From DATMER01 sp031390755 (GTDB lineage Bacteria > Acidobacteriota > Thermoanaerobaculia > Multivoradales > UBA5704): a stretch of 64,000 nucleotides of DNA. Under the pieces are notes generated by a model, which was given only the letters and a program-made list of their open reading frames with translations, did not search any database and was not told the DNA's origin. The translations under genes were made by a program, and so were the position numbers. Numbering within the stretch: the first letter of the stretch is position 1; each line of letters starts with the position of its first letter. Of the stretch, positions 56,512 to 64,000 are shown in pieces. The DNA lies in contig JANMTS010000074.1 in assembly GCA_031390755.1 (NCBI GenBank), forward strand, positions 133,941 to 197,940, given 5' to 3'.

Positions 56512-59500
56512 GGGTGTTCCTGGCCTTCCGCAGGTAGTCCTCCATCAGCACTTTGAGCTCGACGGCGAAGATGGGCTGCAATACCTCCTGGTCTTCGGCC
56601 ACACCCTGCCTGAGCTGGTTCTGAACCCTGGCGGAGTCCAGCCGGAGCGCTTTCAAACCCGCAACGTCGAGCCCCAGGTCGTTGGCGTGCTTCGGGACCA
56701 CACGGCTCAGGAAGTGGGCCATATAACCGCTGTCATGATTCGGAGGCGGCTTGAGCCTCTCGATCTGGGCCGCTCCGATCTCCGCGTCCCAGGCCAGCGG
56801 CTCTCCGGCCTGATCCCTCCAGCCGATCTCCCCCACGAGCGTGGTCGTCGGGCGTTCCGGCTTTTCCCCGCTGAGGGGTGGAGCGAGCAACCCTTGGACG
56901 ACCTCCCCCTTGAGAGGGCTCCGGGAGTCATACCAGTTTCCTGGAGCGGAGACATCCACAGCCACAGTGCGGAGCTCGTCCTTGTCCAGCGTGAGGCCGT
57001 CGAGGAAAGCCGACTTTAAGATCTCGCCTAAACTCTCGTCCCGGGCGAGCCAGGTCAGGAGCGATGCGCCACGGCCGCCGAAGCGGATGTTGGTGGCCTT
57101 GATTTCCATCTTTTCCATCCACTTCCGGGCATGAATGCCTAGGAAGAAGGTTGTGCCGACGGCGAACAGGTAGATCAGGCTGCGAGCCACGGACCAGGGC
57201 GGTGATCCGGCCTCGACAAGGGTTGCCAGGGACACTGGCATAGGATGCTGGCGGGGATCCCCGGAAAAGCGCTTTCCCCTTGAGTCCACGGCCTGGGCCA
57301 GCCACATGTTCAGCAGGACCGGGGGGTTCAGTGTGACTCGATCGAGAGGGACATTGTCTATCGGCGTGGTCGGATCGCAGATCGACACAAGGCCCGGCAG
57401 GAATCCGGGCAGATCGAGGAGCGGCACAAGAACGTCGTTGCCGGCCAGTTTGAGAGAGACCTGGCCGAGCAGGCGTCCTTCGGTCCAGAAGCCGATATCT
57501 GTCGAGCCTCCCCCGATGTCCACGGCGATCGAAAGGGACGCAGAGAGGACGGGCAACAGCTTGGCCAGATGACGGCAGACCGCCTCCGATTCCGAAACGC
57601 CGGGCTTCGCTTGAACCTGCATGATTTCCGGGATGGAGAACGAGCTCGCCGTGGTCTGCCAGAAACCGGTCATGGAAGTTCTGGTCCGGCTCGGCAAGGA
57701 CAGTGGGAACGACCACTCAAAAGTGAGGACCGGCACTCCTGCTGCGCGCGCCTCGCAGGCCACCGCCCGCACCAGGGACGTCAAGTACTCGCGGAGTGGA
57801 ATCTCGGAGTCCCCCTGCCCGGCCCACTTGAGATTGCGGACGGGTTGGAACACCCCGGAATAGAAGAAGTCCTCCGGGAACAGCACGAAACGAGGCGTAT
57901 AGAGATCCTGCCGGACCGGGATCACTCCATCGTTCTCCACCAGCGTCCCATCGTTGCGGAAGAGCAGCGTCGGGAACGGCGGAGCCACCTCTTCGGAAGG
58001 GTAGACCTTGCGCGCGACCTCGGTTTCGAAACCGGAGACCGCTCGAGTCAATACAACCGTTCGGCGCGCCAGCACCAGAGGCCGGGGCCCCGAGCCCCCC
58101 TCTGCCACCAGCAGGTTGGTGCTTGACGTACCGAAGTCGACGGCGACCCTCCAGGAAGAGGCCGTCCTGGTCTGCGCCCTCCTCACAAACCGGCGGACGA
58201 CGACTCCGGCGTCGTAAGCCTCCCCTGAGGCTTCCCGGTGATGGAGAGCAAACCCCAGCAAGGGCTTGGAGCTGCCCCAGATCCGGAAGGTCTCTTCCGT
58301 TCCGTTCGTGGCGCTCGACTTAAGTATCACTCCACCGGCAAGCATGGGTGCGACTGCCAGGTTGCTTTCCTTCACTCCTGAGAGGAAGGCGAAGTTGTGT
58401 TGCCAGTCGGCCTCATAAAAGTCCGGCCAGAACGCCAGGGCTGGCTCATCGGTCTTCACCACATCCGTCTTGCGACTGTATGATTTTTCGACGATGAGGT
58501 AGTCGCCCCCTACGAGCGGGAGCTTGAGGCGAGCCGTCACCCGGTTGTCGTCCGCGGCTACCTCCATTAACAGTCCTTTCTGCGTCAGGCTTTCGACGCT
58601 GAAGAACCGGAAGAAGAGCGGCGTCAGCGGAACGGCATACCCCTTGGCGCCGACCGAGAAGGCTTCCTCCGAAAGAGGGATCTCCGCGAGCTTGGGCGGA
58701 AAGAATGCCTCCTCGGCGATCAGGTACGGCAACGGAATGGATCGCCCCGCCGGCGTCCGCCACTCTCTCTCTCCCATCACGCCGGGCAAGGCCGCAAGGT
58801 CGATCTCGTTCGCCAGCACCGGCCCGTAGACCCGCTTCCGCGGATCGAGGCCGGCTTTCGAGAAGACGAGCATCGGTTCTCCCGAATCGGATTCAAGCAG
58901 GAGATCGCTCGGCGGAGCCACACCTTCGACATCGATGGGCTTCAGGAAATGGCGGTACGGATCCTCTCGTATGAGCATCGCCCCTTCCACCAGGGAGCGG
59001 CGCGCCAGCCGATCGTCCCGGTAGCGCAGAAGGTCGTCCCGCCACGTCCGCAGTGCTCCTACCATGGTTCTCTGTGCCGCGTTGAGGTGAGGCTGGTCCG
59101 CAATGCCCCAGCGGTCCTGCTCTCCTTTGAGAACCTGGTCGAGCCAAGCTCCCAGGAGCGCAAGCTCATGCGACTTTCCCTTCCGGGAGGGATCAAAATG
59201 GTCGATGGGATCGACCAATCGGCCATCCTTGTGCCATCGCACGATCGCCGGGGCACGATAGTCGGCTGGCGTGTACAGCAGACTCCAAGGCGACGTCGCG
59301 CCAATGAGTTGCCCTTCGCAGCGCAGGAGCCACCAGTGCTCCCACTCCTCCTCTGGCTTTGGGAGCTGGCTCTTGAGAATCGAAAGCAACGGAAGATCCG
59401 CTCCGCCACGGCTATCTCCCGAAGGAGAGCGGCCCTGCAGCGCATCGGTCAGGGAGAATTTCTGCACTTCGACTGTAGTGTTGAGCCACCTCTGGAGAGC

Positions 59501-59770
59501 CACGATGGCCAGCAGCCCTCTCCACTGCCCTACGACCGAATTGTGCGCCGGATGGCTTTCGTTCTCCATTGCCTGGTAGAACTGAATCGGTCGGGCGAAG
59601 ACAGTAGGGACACTGTGGACCAGGAGGTTGTCATCGAAGCGTCCCTCGACCGGAATGTCAGCCGAGTACTTGGAAAGGAAGTCGCCTACGGAGTGCCAGC
59701 GCCCTGGCGGCGGGGTGGGCAGCGAGCGCTCCTTGCTCCTGAGCGGGCTAAGAAAGATCTTGCCGGGCAT
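56504..59770 (-). CDS. Very large actin/Hsp70-fold ATPase-like protein
   Basis: A 1088-residue protein. Residues about 540-960 contain an actin/Hsp70-type nucleotide pocket: RVAVDFGTSSTNLLVAEGG (phosphate-1, near 545), IAVDIGGGSTDIGFW (phosphate-2, near 751) and NIRFGGRGAS (adenosine motif, near 896). The first half is a separate region of unknown fold, and the C-terminal 100 residues are helical. AAGGAGTG precedes ATG 59770. It lies three bases after the tubulin-like gene and overlaps the next one by eight bases. SrfB-like virulence factors are a possible, unverified comparison by size. Confidence 0.75.
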   Translation of the reverse strand: MPGKIFLSPLRSKERSLPTPPPGRWHSVGDFLSKYSADIPVEGRFDDNLLVHSVPTVFARPIQFYQAMENESHPAHNSVVGQWRGLLAIVALQRWLNTTVEVQKFSLTDALQGRSPSGDSRGGADLPLLSILKSQLPKPEEEWEHWWLLRCEGQLIGATSPWSLLYTPADYRAPAIVRWHKDGRLVDPIDHFDPSRKGKSHELALLGAWLDQVLKGEQDRWGIADQPHLNAAQRTMVGALRTWRDDLLRYRDDRLARRSLVEGAMLIREDPYRHFLKPIDVEGVAPPSDLLLESDSGEPMLVFSKAGLDPRKRVYGPVLANEIDLAALPGVMGEREWRTPAGRSIPLPYLIAEEAFFPPKLAEIPLSEEAFSVGAKGYAVPLTPLFFRFFSVESLTQKGLLMEVAADDNRVTARLKLPLVGGDYLIVEKSYSRKTDVVKTDEPALAFWPDFYEADWQHNFAFLSGVKESNLAVAPMLAGGVILKSSATNGTEETFRIWGSSKPLLGFALHHREASGEAYDAGVVVRRFVRRAQTRTASSWRVAVDFGTSSTNLLVAEGGSGPRPLVLARRTVVLTRAVSGFETEVARKVYPSEEVAPPFPTLLFRNDGTLVENDGVIPVRQDLYTPRFVLFPEDFFYSGVFQPVRNLKWAGQGDSEIPLREYLTSLVRAVACEARAAGVPVLTFEWSFPLSLPSRTRTSMTGFWQTTASSFSIPEIMQVQAKPGVSESEAVCRHLAKLLPVLSASLSIAVDIGGGSTDIGFWTEGRLLGQVSLKLAGNDVLVPLLDLPGFLPGLVSICDPTTPIDNVPLDRVTLNPPVLLNMWLAQAVDSRGKRFSGDPRQHPMPVSLATLVEAGSPPWSVARSLIYLFAVGTTFFLGIHARKWMEKMEIKATNIRFGGRGASLLTWLARDESLGEILKSAFLDGLTLDKDELRTVAVDVSAPGNWYDSRSPLKGEVVQGLLAPPLSGEKPERPTTTLVGEIGWRDQAGEPLAWDAEIGAAQIERLKPPPNHDSGYMAHFLSRVVPKHANDLGLDVAGLKALRLDSARVQNQLRQGVAEDQEVLQPIFAVELKVLMEDYLRKARNTHA

Positions 59771-59773
59771 GGG

Positions 59774-61321
59774 TCACTCCTTCGAGCCGGTCTTCGTATA
59801 GCGGTTGTCAATGAAGCGGTCGGCGGCATGGGCGAGAAGAGCCAGATAGGCGGCAGCGCCTCCGGCCCCGCCCTGCTTTCTGGGCACATTCATCATTTCG
59901 GTGTAGAAGGCATCGATCGCATCCGGATCGGACTCGCCGGCCCTGTCAGGCCACAAGAGGTTGGCGAGGCGATCCAGCCGGATGTCCTTGCCGCCATTCA
60001 GAGCCGCCCTGTTGAAAAGACGCACCGCGTTGTGGCCGTGCAGATCGGACCACCAGGGGAAATGGTGATCCCGGAAGAACCGATCCAGGAAGTCTAAGCT
60101 GGCCTGGCTCTCCTCTGTGCTGAGCCGATCTCCCTTGGAAGCGAACCGCTCCCAATACCAGGGGACCCGATATGGAGACCGCTCGATATCGGGCAGCCGT
60201 ACCAGCGGGCCGGTGAACCCCAGATGAACGGCTCCGGCGAGGAAAAATCGCAGGAGGCCTACACGAACCCCTTCGCGATCGGGGCGGACCAGAGGAAGAT
60301 CCCGCCACTCCAACGACGCCTCGTCCTCTCCTGTTCCGTTCGAGCCGGAGTAGACTGAGCCCTGAACCGCGCCTGGAGTCTCGAAGAAGTCCAGAGCGGC
60401 GAGAGCGGTGAGGAGCTCGACGAAGTGAGACGGATTCTTCTGATCGGGTCCGCCGGGAGCGTAAGGCACGCTCAGCGGGGCATCGTCTCCCATCCAATAG
60501 AAGGCATTGAATGGCCAGCTGCCCTCCACGGCGTTGACGCGGAGGTGCTCATAGAAGTCCACGGCGCTACGCGTCGCGAGGGGAAAGCGCTCGGCCTTGG
60601 CCGCCTGCCGGGAGACCGCGGAGTCCACGCCGGCTGCGGCCGCCTCGAACCGGAAGTAGGGGGAGAGAGCGCCAGCCGCGATCTTGAGCCGGTCGGGGTT
60701 CACCTCGGGCACACTGCGGAGAAAACGGGCGATGGGATAGAAAGTGGCTGCCCCGGTGCCGCCGAAGACGGAGCCGGCCAGGAAGACTCGCGCTCCCTCG
60801 TCGCGGGCCAGGTCGCCCCGCACCTTCTCGATGAGTTGACGCCAGGGCTGATCCCCCGTCTTGAGGGTCACCAAAGACATGGCCGCCGCCCCTACCGATG
60901 GATGACCGCGAAACCCCTGCGTCAGGTCCATCTTGAGCTCTTCGGTAGTGAAAAAGAGCCGGATCAGATCCGGGGGGGTCGAGGTGGAATCGAGCAGATC
61001 CACGTTCAGCACCTCACGCAGCTTCTGCCCTTTTTCGACCGGGCTCCAAGTCTTGAGGCCCGCGGCCCGCCCGCCGACGTCGAGCAGATCGAGCTCCGTC
61101 CGGAAGAAATGGAGACCGTCTCCGAGGCGTCCGGCGAAGCGCCGGTGCCCTTCGAGATAGCTCTCGACAAGAGTGGTGACTCGGGCGCCGTTGCCGTTGG
61201 CGCTGTCGGGATCGATCACCAGCAGCCGCAACGACGCGGGCCCAAGCCCGGCGGCGCAAAGCTGGAGCACCGCTTCGAGCACCCGGACTCCCGAGCCACC
61301 GGCGCAGATCAGGGTATTCAT
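59774..61321 (-). CDS. Tubulin-like GTPase-family protein
   Basis: A 515-residue protein. It starts with MNTLICAGGSGVRVLEAVLQ, a nucleotide-binding Rossmann start, and has FLAGSVFGGTGAATFYPIA at about residues 180-198, which resembles the tubulin/FtsZ glycine loop (GGGTGTG). These features suit the bacterial Tubulin_2-like family. AAGGAGGAGG precedes ATG 61321, which overlaps the stop of the 152-residue gene (ATGA). The last 300 residues are of unknown fold. Filament formation is not proven. Confidence 0.72.
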   Translation of the reverse strand: MNTLICAGGSGVRVLEAVLQLCAAGLGPASLRLLVIDPDSANGNGARVTTLVESYLEGHRRFAGRLGDGLHFFRTELDLLDVGGRAAGLKTWSPVEKGQKLREVLNVDLLDSTSTPPDLIRLFFTTEELKMDLTQGFRGHPSVGAAAMSLVTLKTGDQPWRQLIEKVRGDLARDEGARVFLAGSVFGGTGAATFYPIARFLRSVPEVNPDRLKIAAGALSPYFRFEAAAAGVDSAVSRQAAKAERFPLATRSAVDFYEHLRVNAVEGSWPFNAFYWMGDDAPLSVPYAPGGPDQKNPSHFVELLTALAALDFFETPGAVQGSVYSGSNGTGEDEASLEWRDLPLVRPDREGVRVGLLRFFLAGAVHLGFTGPLVRLPDIERSPYRVPWYWERFASKGDRLSTEESQASLDFLDRFFRDHHFPWWSDLHGHNAVRLFNRAALNGGKDIRLDRLANLLWPDRAGESDPDAIDAFYTEMMNVPRKQGGAGGAAAYLALLAHAADRFIDNRYTKTGSKE

Positions 61322-61776
61322 GTCCTCCTCCTTGCAAAGAGACGCCAGGGCCACCGGGGGTGATAAAGGAACTTCCTCGGCGTCACGCCTGGTAGCCACA
61401 TCGCGATCTGGGAGATAGCAAACGTGGTGAGCGCCGAGATCACGCCGGCACTGAGCGCGCCGCCCATGGACCCGATTGCCGCCGAGGGAAAGACCGTCGC
61501 ATAGCGGATCGCATAGATCACTCCGGCCACGATGCCGGGCAGTGCCGAGAGCCACAGCCAGCGCATCGGCACGAACCGCGCGAACGGATCCCGCGGCGAG
61601 CGTACGGTGAGCTTACGGCTCTGCCACATGTACAGGCCGATGATCAGCGCGGCGCCGACCAGGACGCTGCCCACGAGCCAGCCGAAAACCTCGGTGCGGA
61701 AGCCGCGCCAGAGATCGAAGCTCATGGTCGGATCGGGTGGTCTGGAAACCCAAAAAGCTTGCAGTTCTTTCATCAT
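61318..61776 (-). CDS. Small membrane protein of the tubulin/actin operon
   Basis: A 152-residue protein with about three hydrophobic helices (VFGWLVGSVLVGAALIIGLYMW, MRWLWLSALPGIVAGVIYAI, then GALSAGVISALTTFAISQIA) and basic ends. It overlaps both neighbours by four bases, the VWA gene upstream and the tubulin-like gene downstream. No family is recognised. It may anchor the cytoplasmic partners at the membrane. Confidence 0.7.
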   Translation of the reverse strand: MMKELQAFWVSRPPDPTMSFDLWRGFRTEVFGWLVGSVLVGAALIIGLYMWQSRKLTVRSPRDPFARFVPMRWLWLSALPGIVAGVIYAIRYATVFPSAAIGSMGGALSAGVISALTTFAISQIAMWLPGVTPRKFLYHPRWPWRLFARRRT

Positions 61777-63176
61777 TCACCTCGTCCCAGCAGGAGATAA
61801 TGCTCCGAGAGCGGTACCTGCTCCTGAATAGAGCGAATCATTGCTTCTACGAAAAGGTCCAGTTTGAATGTCCGCTGTCCCAGACGAGGGGTCCCATCCT
61901 CTGAGGTGGTCCATTCGTCAACCCAGAGCGGAGCACGCAGGTTGGCCACCCCCGGCAGGATGCGGACGCGGTAGACATCCCAGGAGAACGCCTTTGGCCT
62001 GGCGAAGGCATAGTCGACGGTCAGGTGCTTCCGGTCTGGGCTGAAAAGGGCTTCCGCACGGGAGTCGGATGATGTCACGGCGGTCCACTTTCCTTCCTTG
62101 CGCGAACTGCGTTCGGTCTGGAAGAGAAGGCGCTGAGGCGTGCGCAGTGCGCCCGTGGCGCATTGACCCTCGCATTGGAGTTGCAGCCGAAGGCGAGTGG
62201 GCTCGGTCGCTGGCGGAGAGATTTCGAGGAAAGACAAAACCTCGACAGATGCACCGGATTTTAAAGGCAGCTTCTGCGCAGGCTTGAAGGCATTCCAAAC
62301 GGGGGTTTCTTCAGAGTTGGGAGGCAGGAACTGGACGTTAGCCAGCGGCAGGGCCGGCTTGGAAGCCTCGAACTGCTCGGCCGCTCCGATGTCAGGAAGG
62401 AGGAGGTTGCGAGCCTCGTCCAGACCCGACGCGGACCCTGCAATCAGAAGCACATAGAACGGCCGCGCCCGATCCGGGGCACTTCCGTCAAGATTCAACT
62501 GAATTTTGGAACCGAGGATCTTACGCCCTTCCACGAAGTACGTACCCTGGAACGCGGACCGGAAGGCGAGCAGCAGGACAGAGGGTTTCTTCCTCGTCAG
62601 CTTCTGGAAGGCGCTGACCAGCGCCCGCTGGTCGCCCGTTCTGCCTGACTGGACGAGATCGCTGACCACAACCGCGATGTCCTCTTCCCGGGTCTCGCGC
62701 TCGATGTGCTCGAACAGGCGCGGGAAGGAGGTCTCTTTGCCAGAGTAGAACGACGGGGTAAGGATCGAGGCCGCGCTCGTGTTGCCGAGCTCGCCGACCT
62801 CCTCCGAAAAGCGATGTACGCTCAGGTCGTACCTCGCCGTCGAGATCCGGTCGAGCAGAAAGTTGAGCGCGTCCCAGTACGTGGATGGCGGCTGGGCGAC
62901 AAATCCCTTCATCGAGGCCGAGCTGTCGACGTATAGGAGAATCCTACGCTGCGGCTCCGTGCCAGCGGCTTGAGCAGGTGCTGGCGCCGAGGCGGCGCCG
63001 AACCTTTGAACGACCTTTTCATTGCCTGGTGGCGAGGGCGGCATGGGGAAGCTGCCAAGCCCTCCACACCCTCCCAGCCAGAATGCGCCAATGATAGAGG
63101 CACACATGGCCGACGTCACCCCTCGCATCGCTACTCTCAAAGTCCAGCGCCGACCTGTATCAAGTTGGGATGACAT
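61773..63176 (-). CDS. VWA-domain lipoprotein
   Basis: A 467-residue protein. ATG 63176 has AGGGAG seven bases upstream; ATG 63128 is an alternative. The lipobox (IIGAFWLGGCGG, Cys near 37) predicts a membrane lipoprotein. After a Pro/Ala linker, a von Willebrand factor A domain begins with RRILLYVDSSASMKGF, which holds the MIDAS DxSxS motif at about 84-88, followed by EDIAVVVSDLVQSG. The C-terminal half is probably beta-rich. It overlaps the upstream gene by 17 bases and the next by four. Confidence 0.78.
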   Translation of the reverse strand: MSSQLDTGRRWTLRVAMRGVTSAMCASIIGAFWLGGCGGLGSFPMPPSPPGNEKVVQRFGAASAPAPAQAAGTEPQRRILLYVDSSASMKGFVAQPPSTYWDALNFLLDRISTARYDLSVHRFSEEVGELGNTSAASILTPSFYSGKETSFPRLFEHIERETREEDIAVVVSDLVQSGRTGDQRALVSAFQKLTRKKPSVLLLAFRSAFQGTYFVEGRKILGSKIQLNLDGSAPDRARPFYVLLIAGSASGLDEARNLLLPDIGAAEQFEASKPALPLANVQFLPPNSEETPVWNAFKPAQKLPLKSGASVEVLSFLEISPPATEPTRLRLQLQCEGQCATGALRTPQRLLFQTERSSRKEGKWTAVTSSDSRAEALFSPDRKHLTVDYAFARPKAFSWDVYRVRILPGVANLRAPLWVDEWTTSEDGTPRLGQRTFKLDLFVEAMIRSIQEQVPLSEHYLLLGRGE

Positions 63177-63852
63177 GCTTGCGCTCCCTGCGCCTCGTCC
63201 ACCATCTGTGAATAACTTCCGGAGATCCGCTCGCTGCGAAAGCGAACAGGGCTACCGCGACCGAGAGGAAACGAAGTGCAAGGTGCAGTGCCTTCGCAGC
63301 AACGTCTCCCACGGGCGGCGAGATCGTCAGTGGTACCGAGTGCACTGTGGCCAAAGCGGGCACTGCGATGAGTAGATCGCACTTAACGGAGCGCGACCCG
63401 TCAAGTTGGGTGTTAAGCTTGATTGGCAGTGGTACTCCTTGCCTTCGGTAGGCGCTGAAGGCAGATGCACGAACGCCACTCGAGTCTAAAACAAAGGGAA
63501 CTGCATTGTCGGGAAAATCAATAACCATATTCGAGACCGTATCATCGCCGCCTGGTGATGACCGGAGGTCTACATAAACCATTTTATAGTCATAGTTATC
63601 GGGCATCTTAATCCAATTTTGAATTTCCTGCGTCGGCGCTCCCGGGTATTTCAAAACCAGTGGTTCCTGATGGCGGATCTCTCGATAAACGTTCAACAGC
63701 AACATCATCCAGCGACCATTTACCCCCTCCTTCAGATACTGATTCAGCGCAACTTCCCGCCAGAGTGGGGCCTCGGCGTCCTTGCCCCCTCCATATGTCC
63801 TGAAGTAGGGGATCAGGTCGTCTCCCTTTCTTTGCCTGCCGTCATCACTCAT
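63160..63852 (-). CDS. Hypothetical protein with C-terminal membrane helix, first gene of the operon
   Basis: A 230-residue protein. ATG at 63852 has AGGTG upstream; the GTG at 63867 is an alternative. The N-terminal 180 residues appear to be alpha/beta (YKMVYVDLRSSPGG, VIDFPDNAVPFVLDSSGV). A hydrophobic helix near the end (LALRFLSVAVALFAFAASGS) is followed by a basic tail. The base composition is AT-richer than most of the window. No family is recognised. Its leader lies next to a probable mobile-element end. Confidence 0.65.
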   Translation of the reverse strand: MSDDGRQRKGDDLIPYFRTYGGGKDAEAPLWREVALNQYLKEGVNGRWMMLLLNVYREIRHQEPLVLKYPGAPTQEIQNWIKMPDNYDYKMVYVDLRSSPGGDDTVSNMVIDFPDNAVPFVLDSSGVRASAFSAYRRQGVPLPIKLNTQLDGSRSVKCDLLIAVPALATVHSVPLTISPPVGDVAAKALHLALRFLSVAVALFAFAASGSPEVIHRWWTRRRERKHVIPT

Positions 63853-63853
63853 T

Positions 63854-63867
63854 GTGACACCTGTCAC
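63854..63867. promoter_or_regulatory. Perfect GTGACA-CC-TGTCAC palindrome
   Basis: An inverted repeat with 6-bp arms and a CC centre directly upstream of the operon's first gene. It could be an operator, or be part of the boundary with the neighbouring element. Confidence 0.35.
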
Positions 63868-64000
63868 CGATCGTCCTAAATTCCCCCCGTGGGATCACCT
63901 AAAAATCCCCCCCTCCTCGTAACCGAGAGAGGAGTGGGCATGGACAGCAAGCCTGAAATCGAGATGCTGGCCGTGGCGCCTGTAGGCGCCACGGAGGAGC
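63862..64000 (+). mobile_element. Possible left end of an IS21-like insertion sequence
   Basis: TGTCACC at 63862 begins a stretch with two similar C-rich direct repeats, TAAATTCCCCCC (about 63877) and TAAAAATCCCCCCC (about 63898), followed by a gene start at 63940. Terminal multiple repeats of this kind and a TG end are seen in IS21-family elements. The other end lies outside the window and the protein start is not recognisable as a transposase, so this is tentative. Confidence 0.3.
63940..64000 (+). CDS. Partial gene of unknown function at the right edge
   Basis: ATG 63940 with GAGAGGAG upstream opens a frame of at least 20 codons (MDSKPEIEMLAVAPVGATEE). The coding start is well formed, but too little is present to identify it. 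GGCGCC inverted arms lie within it. It may belong to the possible insertion sequence. Confidence 0.5.
   Translation, partial: MDSKPEIEMLAVAPVGATEE

Overview
The window is GC-rich, densely packed and transcribed on both strands, and reads as bacterial chromosome. The gene content suits an Acidobacteriota genome, perhaps Thermoanaerobaculia-like: large secreted proteins of tandem ELWxTDGTxxGT repeats, futalosine-route menaquinone genes, DUF4097 proteins and several HTH-TPR regulators. This placement is inferred from gene content only.

Layout. 1-4200: a partial HTH gene, a small secreted protein with four cysteine-bearing repeats, a large HTH/TPR regulator and a divergent four-gene operon of unknown function. 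4200-19500: mostly housekeeping and envelope genes (DUF4097, a Ycf45/SpoIIIAA-like ATPase, an AI-2E-type permease, an L,D-transpeptidase with an M23 peptidase, an ECF sigma/anti-sigma pair, thioesterase, thymidine kinase, HAD phosphatase, IscA-like and YgfZ-like proteins, a MazEF-like toxin-antitoxin pair). 19600-25200: two adjacent ELWxTDG-repeat proteins. 25200-35500: a five-gene AtuA/enoyl-CoA hydratase operon, a ferritin-like protein, an M15 peptidase with a coiled-coil partner, an acyl-CoA carboxylase beta subunit and a MoaD-MoaE fusion. 35400-45700: a minus-strand block tig-clpP-clpX-lon-engB-rho-mqnA-mqnC, with two tRNA genes upstream of it. 45800-48500: thiS, an unknown gene and moaA. 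48500-52820: a second copy of the regulator/repeat-protein module. 52857-63852: a seven-gene, tightly coupled minus-strand operon with a tubulin-like protein, a very large actin/Hsp70-fold protein, a VWA lipoprotein, two further membrane proteins, a large single-pass membrane protein and a coiled-coil lipoprotein. The right edge looks like the start of another element, possibly an insertion sequence.

Two assemblies stand out as possibly undescribed. The first is a module seen twice, once in each orientation: a small signal-peptide protein with four [DE]xGCxxDPxGxC units lies divergent from one HTH protein and convergent with a large HTH-TPR protein. In both places that HTH-TPR gene diverges from a member of the same unknown family, intact at 3430-3951 and a truncated remnant at 49186-49462. 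The layout recalls peptide/HTH-TPR signalling pairs, but the function is unknown. The second is the tubulin/actin/VWA operon, which has somewhat AT-richer stretches and may have been acquired.

Two single-base deletions, in rho (about 37827) and in an HTH-TPR gene (about 52120), break otherwise complete reading frames. Because rho is highly conserved, sequencing or assembly indels are a serious possibility.
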